Positions 57,137 through 64,000 of a stretch of 64,000 nt of DNA are shown piece after piece. This DNA is from Stutzerimonas stutzeri (GTDB lineage Bacteria; Pseudomonadota; Gammaproteobacteria; Pseudomonadales; Pseudomonadaceae): assembly GCF_015291885.1 (NCBI RefSeq), contig NZ_CP036186.1, positions 1,195,001 to 1,259,000 on the forward strand, read 5' to 3'. The stretch's first letter is position 1; every line of letters starts with the position of its first letter. The translations under genes and the position numbers were made by a program. A model generated the notes under the pieces. The model worked only from the letters and a program-made list of their open reading frames with translations. It was not told the DNA's origin and made no database searches.

Positions 57137-58354
57137 ATGAGCTTTTTCCGCAAGAGTGCGAGCGCCATCCTGGCTTCTTCCCTGATCGCTTCGGCCGCCC
57201 AGGCCGAGATCAGCAATGATGAAATCCGCATCGGCTACCTGGCCGACATGTCCGGCACCTATCGCGACCTCTCCGGCCCGGGCGGCCTGGAAGCGCTGAA
57301 GATGGCGGTGGAGGATTTTGGTGGCAAGGTCGACGGCAAGAAGATCGTCGTCTTCCACGCCGATGACCTGAACAAACCTGACGTCGGCGCCAATACCGTG
57401 CGTCAGTGGATCGACGAGCGCAACGTCGACATGGTGACCGGCATGGTCGCCAGTTCCGTGGTGCTGGCCGCAAGCAAGGTGGTGGAGCAGGGCGGCAAGC
57501 TGGCGCTGATCTCCGGCGCGGCGGCCTCCAGCATCACCAACGAGTTCTGCTCACCGAACCATATCCACTGGACCTACGATACCTACGCGCTGGCCAATGG
57601 CACGGCCAAGGCCGTACTCGCCGATGGGGGCAAGAGCTGGTACATCCTCACCGCCGACTATGCCTTCGGCCACGCCATGGAAAACGACATCACCAAGGTG
57701 GTGGAAGGCGAGGGCGGCAGCGTCGTCGGCAAGGTCCGCCATCCGTTCCCAAGCAACGATTTCTCTTCCTACATGCTGCAGGCGCAGGGCTCCGGAGCCG
57801 AGGTCATCGCCCTGGCCAACGCCGGTGCCGATACGGTCAACTCGCTGAAGACCGCCAGCGAGTTCGGCGTCACCCAGTCCGGGCAGAAGCTCGCCGGCAT
57901 GGTGGTGTTCCTAAACGACATCCATGCCATGGGCCTGGACGTGACGCAGGGCCTGATGCTGACTACCGGCTGGTACTGGGACATGAACGACGACACCCGC
58001 GCCTGGGCCAAGCGCTACTACGAGCGCACCAAGCGCATGCCGGGCATGGTGCACGCCGGCATCTATTCGGCCACAACGCATTATCTGAACGCGGTAAAGG
58101 CCGCCGGCACCGACGAGACCGTCGCAGTGCGTGCGCAGATGGCCAAGACGCCGGTCAACGACATGTTCGCCAAGGAAGGTCGTATCCGTGAGGACGGCCG
58201 CATGGTGCATGACATGTACCTGGTGCAGGTCAAGACACCGGCCGAATCCACCGGCGAGTGGGACCTGTACAAGATCGTCAGCACCATTCCGGGAGAGCAG
58301 GCCTACCGGCCGATCGCCGAGACCCAGTGCACCAAGCTGGTCGCCAAGGACTGA
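57137..58354 (+). CDS. ABC transporter substrate-binding protein, LivK-like
   Basis: 405 residues from ATG 57137 with GAGTGG upstream; the frame opens 15 codons earlier but without a signal. Signal peptide SASAILASSLIASAAQA. Periplasmic-binding fold I: EIRIGYLADMSGTYRDLSGP at the start, MVASSVVLAASKVVEQGGK, YILTADYAFGHAMENDI. Relatives are annotated as branched-chain amino acid or amide/urea type. Given the LiuR-like box, a branched acid or amino acid is possible, but it is a guess. Confidence 0.9.
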   Translation: MSFFRKSASAILASSLIASAAQAEISNDEIRIGYLADMSGTYRDLSGPGGLEALKMAVEDFGGKVDGKKIVVFHADDLNKPDVGANTVRQWIDERNVDMVTGMVASSVVLAASKVVEQGGKLALISGAAASSITNEFCSPNHIHWTYDTYALANGTAKAVLADGGKSWYILTADYAFGHAMENDITKVVEGEGGSVVGKVRHPFPSNDFSSYMLQAQGSGAEVIALANAGADTVNSLKTASEFGVTQSGQKLAGMVVFLNDIHAMGLDVTQGLMLTTGWYWDMNDDTRAWAKRYYERTKRMPGMVHAGIYSATTHYLNAVKAAGTDETVAVRAQMAKTPVNDMFAKEGRIREDGRMVHDMYLVQVKTPAESTGEWDLYKIVSTIPGEQAYRPIAETQCTKLVAKD

Positions 58355-58423
58355 CCGGCTGATCCGCGCCATCACCCGGTCGGCAACGGCCGGGTGCCAC
58401 GGACTTCCTTTGGGTGGTGAACC

Positions 58424-59311
58424 ATGACTCTCGTATTCGGCGTACCCCTGAGCGTGCTGCTCGGGCAGTTGCTGCTCGGTCTTATCAACGGGGCGTTCTA
58501 CGCACTGCTGAGCCTTGGCCTGGCGATCATCTTCGGCCTGCTGCGCATCATCAACTTCGCCCATGGTGCGCAGTACATGCTGGGCGCCTTCGTGGCCTTC
58601 CTCGGGCTGAACTACCTGGGTGTGAGCTACTGGTTCGCGCTGGTGCTGGCGCCGTTGGTGGTGGGTTGCCTGGGCATGGCCATCGAGCGCGGCCTGCTGC
58701 GGCGCATCGCCGGTGAGGATCACCTTTACGGGTTGCTGCTGACCTTCGGCCTGGCGCTGATCGTCGAGGGCAGCTTCGTCAAGCTGTTCGGCGTATCCGG
58801 CTCGTCCTATCCGATGCCGGAGTTGCTGCGTGGCGGCTTCAATCTCGGCTTCATGTTCCTGCCGACCTACCGCGCCTGGGTGATCGTCGCCGCGTTGGTG
58901 GTGTGCCTGGCGACCTGGTACGTGATCGAACGCACCCGCCTGGGTTCCTACCTGCGCGCCGGCACCGAGAACCCCAAGCTGATGCAGGGCTTCGGCATCA
59001 ACGTACCGCTGCTGGTGACGCTGACCTATGGCTACGGCGTGGCCTTGGCGGCCTTCGCCGGCGTGCTGGCGGCACCGATCTACGCGGTGACCCCAGGCAT
59101 GGGTTCGAACCTGCTGATCGTGGTGTTCGCCGTGGTGGTGATCGGCGGCATGGGCTCGATCCTCGGCGCCATCATCACCGGTATCGCCATGGGCCTGATC
59201 GAGGGGCTGACCAAGGTGTTCTATCCGGAAGCGGCCAATACCGTGGTGTTCCTGGTCATGGTGGCGGTGCTGCTCATTCGTCCTGCGGGACTCTTTGGTA
59301 AGGAGGCATGA
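58424..59311 (+). CDS. ABC transporter permease, LivH-like
   Basis: 295 residues with about eight hydrophobic segments. LivH motifs: LINGAFYALLSLGLAIIFGL (about 20-39), RIINFAHGAQYMLGAF, and VIGGMGSILGAIITGIAMGL near residue 245. Overlaps the LivM-like gene by four bases (ATGA). Confidence 0.92.
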   Translation: MTLVFGVPLSVLLGQLLLGLINGAFYALLSLGLAIIFGLLRIINFAHGAQYMLGAFVAFLGLNYLGVSYWFALVLAPLVVGCLGMAIERGLLRRIAGEDHLYGLLLTFGLALIVEGSFVKLFGVSGSSYPMPELLRGGFNLGFMFLPTYRAWVIVAALVVCLATWYVIERTRLGSYLRAGTENPKLMQGFGINVPLLVTLTYGYGVALAAFAGVLAAPIYAVTPGMGSNLLIVVFAVVVIGGMGSILGAIITGIAMGLIEGLTKVFYPEAANTVVFLVMVAVLLIRPAGLFGKEA

Positions 59312-60321
59312 GCATGACGAATCCGGCAAACGTGCAGGCCGCATCGCTGCGGCAGGCCAGTGTGGTACGCGAGCGCAGGCACGCGGCCGCGCGGCGGCAG
59401 AAGATTTTCTATGCGGTGTTGCTGGTGATTGCGCTGCTGGCGCCGCTGGCAGTGTATCCGGTGTTCCTGATGAAGCTGCTGTGCTTCGCCCTGTTCGCCT
59501 GCGCCTTCAACCTGCTGCTCGGCTACGCGGGGCTGCTGTCCTTCGGCCATGCGGCGTTCTTCGCCACCGGCGGCTACATCACCGGCTACATGCTGAGCAG
59601 CTACAGCGGGCTCAGCACCGAGCTGGGGATACTCGCCGGCACGCTGGCCTCGACGGTGCTCGGCGCGCTGTTCGGCATGCTGGCGATCCGCAGGCAGGGC
59701 ATCTATTTCGCGATGATCACGCTGGCTCTGGCGCAGCTGGTGTTCTTCGTCTTCGTTCAGGCGCCGTTTACCGGGGGCGAGAACGGGTTGCAGGGCGTGC
59801 CGCGTGGGCATCTGTTCGGCCTCGTCGACATGAAGAACAACATGGCCATGTACTACTTCGTGCTGGCGGTGTTCGTCATTGGCTTCGCCGTCATCCAGCG
59901 CACCATCCACTCACCGTACGGGCAGGTGCTCAAGGCCATCCGCGAGAACGAGCCGCGTGCGGTGTCGCTCGGCTACAACGTCGATCGGCACAAGCTGCTG
60001 GCGTTCGTGATTTCCGCGGCGCTTGCCGGCCTGGCCGGCGCGACCAAGACCGTGGTGTTCCAGCTGGCCTCGCTGACCGATGCGCACTGGCACATGTCCG
60101 GCGAAGTCATCCTGATGACCCTGCTCGGCGGCGTCGGCACCATCCTCGGCCCGCTGGTCGGCGCCACCGTGGTGGTGACGCTGCAGAGCTCGCTCTCCAA
60201 CGGGCCGCTGGGGGAGTGGGTGCACGTCATTCTCGGGGTGATCTTCGTGCTGTGCGTGCTGCTGTTCCGCTCCGGCATCGTCGGCTGGGTGGAACGGCTG
60301 GTGAAGCGCAACTTCAAGTAG
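59308..60321 (+). CDS. ABC transporter permease, LivM-like
   Basis: 337 residues. LivM motifs: LLLGYAGLLSFGHAAFFATG (about 67-86), VLKAIRENEPRAVSLGYNVD (about 209-228), LLGGVGTILGPLVGATVVV near 270. Partner of the LivH-like permease. This completes a five-gene importer transcribed as one unit with the following small gene. Confidence 0.92.
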   Translation: MSMTNPANVQAASLRQASVVRERRHAAARRQKIFYAVLLVIALLAPLAVYPVFLMKLLCFALFACAFNLLLGYAGLLSFGHAAFFATGGYITGYMLSSYSGLSTELGILAGTLASTVLGALFGMLAIRRQGIYFAMITLALAQLVFFVFVQAPFTGGENGLQGVPRGHLFGLVDMKNNMAMYYFVLAVFVIGFAVIQRTIHSPYGQVLKAIRENEPRAVSLGYNVDRHKLLAFVISAALAGLAGATKTVVFQLASLTDAHWHMSGEVILMTLLGGVGTILGPLVGATVVVTLQSSLSNGPLGEWVHVILGVIFVLCVLLFRSGIVGWVERLVKRNFK

Positions 60322-60427
60322 CGATCCGATGCGGGACCGCCCAGATTGCGCCGGACGGTCCCGCCATCGTCGAACCTGCTGCAGGGATACGTGCCTAACG
60401 TCCCAGGCCCCTTCAGAGGACAGAGCC

Positions 60428-60625
60428 ATGCCTGGAATCGAACCTCAAATGCAGCCGCAACCCACCTGGCCCTGGCGAGCCGACGAATCGCCGCTCAACG
60501 ATCTGGACGATGCCGAGAGCGACACTGAACTGGACGGCCCGGATGAATTGCCGGAAGAATTGCTGGAACAACTCGAGAAGGTCGCTCCGCCGCCGGATCC
60601 GATGCCCGATCCGGGTCCGCTGTAA
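60428..60625 (+). CDS. small acidic protein at the end of the ABC operon
   Basis: 65 residues from ATG 60428 with AGAGGA upstream. Pro-, Asp- and Glu-rich (LNDLDDAESDTELDGPDELP), no hydrophobic segment, no family recognised. It is followed by a strong terminator after 25 bases, which supports its being the last gene of the operon. Confidence 0.55.
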   Translation: MPGIEPQMQPQPTWPWRADESPLNDLDDAESDTELDGPDELPEELLEQLEKVAPPPDPMPDPGPL

Positions 60626-60650
60626 AAATCTTCGGCACTCAGCTGAAACG

Positions 60651-60678
60651 AAAAGGCCCCGACGATGCGGGGCCTTTT
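60651..60678. terminator. terminator of the ABC transporter operon
   Basis: AAAAGGCCCC-GACGATGC-GGGGCCTTTT. A perfect ten-base stem with T/A tracts on both sides, so it could work both ways. It marks the end of the core-genome part of the window. Confidence 0.9.
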
Positions 60679-60699
60679 CAGCGTGAGGACGCTCAGACG

Positions 60700-61892
60700 T
60701 TAATCACACGTTTAAACGTTGATCGGTCGGCAAAGGCCCGGGAGCACTAGGTTTCGCAGGGAAATCATGTCACGGCCTTTGCGGGAATCGTTGGAAGTAC
60801 CCCCAGTTGTACCCCAAGGGGCCATCGGGATCATAGATCAGCCCGGATGACGATGCCAGCCTAGCACGCTCTGTCTTCGCGGCCTGCGGCCTTGACCAAG
60901 AGGCGCTGCCTCTTGGAACTCCGTTCTCGCCGAAGGGCAAGGGTGCAGGGGGTAGAGCATCCCTGCACCCTGCCGAAAGTCTGCTGCGCTGCATGGGCGT
61001 CAATGGTGCGCTGCGCCGGGTGCTCACCCGTTCGGTGCTCGCCTGCGGCTGCGCTCCGCTGCGGCTTGCGCGCCCGCCATTGACCCCCACTACGCGCGAA
61101 TCGGCCCCAATGCCGAGCCGCTTCTCCAGATGCCGCTGGATCAGCCTTGCACGCAAGCTGCCTGTGCAGGAGTGGCATGGCTACCATGCCGCCTCTGCAC
61201 AGGTAGCCGACAAGGCCGAAGGCCGCGTCAGTGCCATAGGCAGGGGATATGTACGCGTCTGCCGCAGCGCCCTTATCCATTGCACTGCTCGGATGCCACG
61301 AGATGGGCCGTCACTGCGCGCCGCAGTGACGGCCCCGCCGACGCCGCCAACAATACGGGCGAAAGCCAGATCCTATTGCGTGCGGCATACATGATGATGG
61401 CCGCCCTACACTGACCGGGCAGTTGCCAAGACCGATGGGCTTCGTACATCGGCACCCCCAACAGCACAGGTTCCTGCAAGTGCTGGCCCATCAGGGCGGA
61501 ACCCACCCAGGTATGCCCAGGCTCCTGCTGCATACCGGCCCCTATCCATGGGGCGGAGCCTTCTTCATCTGCCCGCATTCATCCCTTCCCGCGCCCTCGG
61601 CGCACTGTCCCTAGCAGCCATGGCCTGTGCGCAATGCACAGGACTGCCGCCGCTTTCCTTATCCCACTCACTTCATAGGAGGACTCATCGACGTTTACAG
61701 CCTGTTCATCTCGCACGACCTCCGTCCGGCCTTCCAGCAGGAAGCAAGACGGACGCCTCATCCGAGGCTCTGGTGTCTCCTGAACACCATGCCCTTGCCC
61801 TCACGGGATCTCGCCTAGCGAGCTGGCACCAACACTAACCATTGAGTTTCAGGACAACGTAGCACCGACGGCGCTTTCTGGGAGACCGGAAG
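60700..61892. other. about 1.2 kb at the edge of a mobile island, no confident gene
   Basis: Several overlapping frames are open on both strands because GC is high, but none has a recognisable domain with a ribosome-binding site. An inverted repeat is present near the left edge: GGCAAAGGCC (60729-60738) and CGGCCTTTGC (60773-60782). TAGAGCATCCCTGCACCCT mirrors GGGTGCAGGGGGTAG around 60941-60970. Such non-coding, structured DNA beside a tyrosine integrase often holds attachment-site arms. The left end of the island is probably within 60690-60800. Confidence 0.45.
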
Positions 61893-62756
61893 ATGGATGA
61901 CTTGACCTATACCCTGCGGCAGCTTTGCCACCGCAACCGCGACGGCAGCCACAACACACAGGCCGACCGCATGCGCTCTCTGACGTTGGCTGCACGGCAA
62001 CTGCGCGAGTCCGGCTTTCGGCAGATGAAGGCATCGTCGCTCAAGGGCAAGCACGTGCAGACGCTGCTGGATCGCTGGCAAGGCGAAGGCCTGTCATCTG
62101 GCACCATCAAGAATCGGCTCTCCCATCTGCGCTGGTGGGCCGAGAAGATCGGCAAGTCTGGCCTCCTGCCGGCGGACAACACGCAGCTTGGCGTGGCCGA
62201 GCGCCGCTATGTGACCAACGTCAGCAAGGCCCGGAAACTGGGATCGGGGCTTGACCTAGTCACCGATGCCCACGTGCGCATGAGCCTTCAGCTACAGGCC
62301 GTCTTCGGGTTGCGCCGGGAAGAGGCGATCAAGTTCCAGCCCAGCTATGCCGACCGCGGTGATCATCTCGCTCTGAAAGGCTCGTGGACGAAAGGAGGAA
62401 GGGAACGCACCGTGCCGATCACCACGCCCGAGCAACGCGAGGTGCTCAAGGCGGCGCATCGTCTGGTGGGAGCCAGGTCATTGATCCCGGCACACAAAAA
62501 CTACATCCAGCAACGGCACGTCTATGATGGTCAGTGCAAAGCGGCCGGGCTGAGCCACATGCACGGGCTACGTCATCAGTACGCGCAAAGCCGTTATGAA
62601 GCTCTGACAGGGTGGAAAGCCCCTGCGGCAGGAGGACCGCAGCGTCAAGCACTGACCTTGGCTCAGCACCTGATCGACACCGCAGCTCGCGAGCGCATCA
62701 GCAAAGAACTCGGCCACAACCGTATCGGAATCGTGTCGGTCTATTGCGGCCGATAG
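61893..62756 (+). CDS. tyrosine recombinase/integrase domain protein
   Basis: 287 residues. An N-terminal SAM-like core-binding domain (MRSLTLAARQLRESGFRQMK to LSHLRWWAEKIGKSG) precedes the catalytic domain. Catalytic residues: Arg in FGLRREEAIKF (about 140), His-x-x-Arg in MHGLRHQYAQS (about 229), His in KELGHNRIGIVSVY (about 277) and the nucleophile Tyr a few residues before the end (VYCGR). It is the type of integrase found in integrative conjugative elements and genomic islands of pseudomonads. Its gene converges on the Argonaute gene, four bases apart. Confidence 0.9.
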   Translation: MDDLTYTLRQLCHRNRDGSHNTQADRMRSLTLAARQLRESGFRQMKASSLKGKHVQTLLDRWQGEGLSSGTIKNRLSHLRWWAEKIGKSGLLPADNTQLGVAERRYVTNVSKARKLGSGLDLVTDAHVRMSLQLQAVFGLRREEAIKFQPSYADRGDHLALKGSWTKGGRERTVPITTPEQREVLKAAHRLVGARSLIPAHKNYIQQRHVYDGQCKAAGLSHMHGLRHQYAQSRYEALTGWKAPAAGGPQRQALTLAQHLIDTAARERISKELGHNRIGIVSVYCGR

Positions 62757-62760
62757 TACT

Positions 62761-64000
62761 TTACATAAATAAGCGATACGCGTAGGCGTTTCCCGGCAGC
62801 GTAGAGACATTGGCAATGGTTCTTGCCAGCCGTTGTGAATACCGAATCGTGACCGGAACTGGGTCGTACAGTGCATCGTTGTTCCAGTCCATCTTTGTCA
62901 GAGCAAGTGCTTCGAATGCAGTCAGTTCGATCGGCCCGACGCCCGCGTACCGCACGATGTTGATCGGGCGCGGAATGCTTTTACCGCCTTGGTAATAGTC
63001 GCCGCGCGACGCGGCGCGGGGGGCATTGCCGGCAACCCAGACCAGCGCGGATTTGCCAGAACGTTGCAGCATGGCACCTCGCGGCACAGGGTAACCATCA
63101 GGCTCGCTTCTCCTCTCAGGCGTGGGATTACGGCTTTCCTGTAACCAAACGCCTCGCCATCCTGCATTGCTGGCCACCTCGACACACTCGACCTCCCGAA
63201 TAGCGGAGAGCGCATCCAAGGCACCTTCCAGCTCCTCTGGCTTGAACGATGTTGTCTTATGGACGACCAAGCGGCGAGGGAGCAAACCGCCGTTACGGCT
63301 TTGATACAGAGTCAGGCTCCGTGCAAGCACCGCCCGCATGTCGCTTCGGCTAAGAAAGGGGTTTCGTCGGGCTTCTTCGACATCCTTGACGGGGCGCGTG
63401 CCTCGAAGGCAACGAACTGCATGCCACCACCATCGGCGTCAAATACCTGCGAGCAGCAGGTCACATAATGCGCCTCTTGCGGATTGCCCCTCAGCGCATA
63501 GGCCAACCCGATGTATGCCGTATTCTCAGGCACGCCTTTCAATGGGGCCAACTTCCAAGGAATGCCGCCGGCCTTTACATAGAGCGCAATGGAAAGACGC
63601 CATGCTAATGATGCCTTGTAGCCGAACGTGAAGACCCGGTCATTGATGACCTGGGTGGGAATGCCGTGACCCGCGCCAATTGCCTTGAGCGCATCGTGCG
63701 CATCAAAACCAGGAGCGCGGAATGCGATCTGCCATGCATCCGGTAAATGCACCAACACGACATCGAAGTGGTCGCGTACCAATGCCAGCCGTTGCATCCC
63801 TGTACGCAATGCATGTATTAGACGAGCATGCGGCGGGCCTTCCGGCCCCAAAGACCCTATATCATCCGGCAGCTTGATGTGCGCCTCTCCGGTCTTGGCA
63901 GCGACCAGAGGAACATTGAATGTGTGTTCAAAGCCACGAAACGCTGGCACATACTGCTTTCGATCCGACGGCGCGTGGCTGGACCGCAGCGTATTGACCA
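62761..64000 (-). pseudogene. short prokaryotic Argonaute (MID-PIWI), frameshifted and cut by the window end
   Basis: About 413 codons are visible; the 5' end lies beyond 64000. The frame runs in with KQYVPAFRGFEHTFNVPL, then the MID/PIWI part: HDALKAIGAGHGIPTQVIND, WRLSIALYVKAGGIPWKLAP, TAYIGLAYAL, CCSQVFDADGGGMQFVAF. At about 63350 one base is missing: PFLAEAT should be PFLSRSDMRAV, and the second frame continues RSLTLYQSRNGGLLPRRLVV, then LTKMDWNNDALYD and the end NAYAYRLFM. The first PIWI catalytic Asp is replaced (IGLAY), as in short, inactive pAgos that work with an APAZ-effector partner. The partner would be upstream, outside the window. Confidence 0.85.

Noticed and set aside
62761..63339. 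Two separate small genes in place of one Argonaute
   Set aside because: The two frames overlap at one point, and adding one base joins them into a continuous MID-PIWI sequence.

Overview
The window is a high-GC gammaproteobacterial chromosome segment, most like the Pseudomonas stutzeri (Stutzerimonas) group. The evidence is Pseudomonas-type 23S/5S rRNA ends, MksBEF condensin, a liu leucine/isovalerate cluster with a MerR-type LiuR, OprD-family porins, AANAANAA (Crc/Hfq-type) leaders and many REP-like palindromes. No database was consulted; species is inference.

Layout. 1-785: end of an rRNA operon and its terminator. 843-3211: an IS66 element with an 8-bp target duplication. 3519-7087: a PqiA/PqiB (LetAB-like) lipid-transport operon with PqiA split in two and six MCE units in PqiB. 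7191-12283 (minus): MksB, MksE, MksF. 12591-23329: housekeeping genes, namely norspermidine/spermidine biosynthesis, leuA, rimI, trehalose synthesis (otsBA), carbonic anhydrase and an EamA exporter. 23465-28476: tRNA-Met followed by an AT-rich islet. It holds an excalibur protein, small secreted proteins, and an ancestral two-gene unit of a RelA/SpoT-fold protein and a DUF262 protein joined by an ATGA overlap. An IS5-family element has broken the RelA/SpoT gene, and the CTAA duplication lets the original 269-residue protein be rebuilt. A decayed copy of part of the tRNA-Met gene and its terminator closes the islet.

29182-38144 (minus) is a catabolic module: OprD porin, tannase-family esterase, DoxX protein, sigma-54 activator and a TRAP transporter. 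Three promoters in it carry GG-N10-GC sigma-54 elements. Upstream of each are dyads of the form TGTCCR-N6-YGGACR, so the activator probably controls all three. 38833-49673 (minus) is the complete leucine/isovalerate pathway (liuABCDE, CoA transferase, thiolase, liuR). A perfect 18-bp palindrome overlaps the liuA -10, and related boxes precede an acyl-CoA synthetase (51525) and a Liv-type ABC transporter (55563-60321). AAC-repeat leaders before most uptake genes suggest Crc/Hfq catabolite repression.

From about 60.7 kb the DNA is a mobile island: about 1.2 kb without a confident gene, a tyrosine integrase, then the 3' part of a short prokaryotic Argonaute gene running off the window. The Argonaute has a one-base frameshift and lacks the first PIWI catalytic Asp. 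The two most interesting loci are both damaged candidate defence systems: the RelA/SpoT-DUF262 pair and the short Argonaute.
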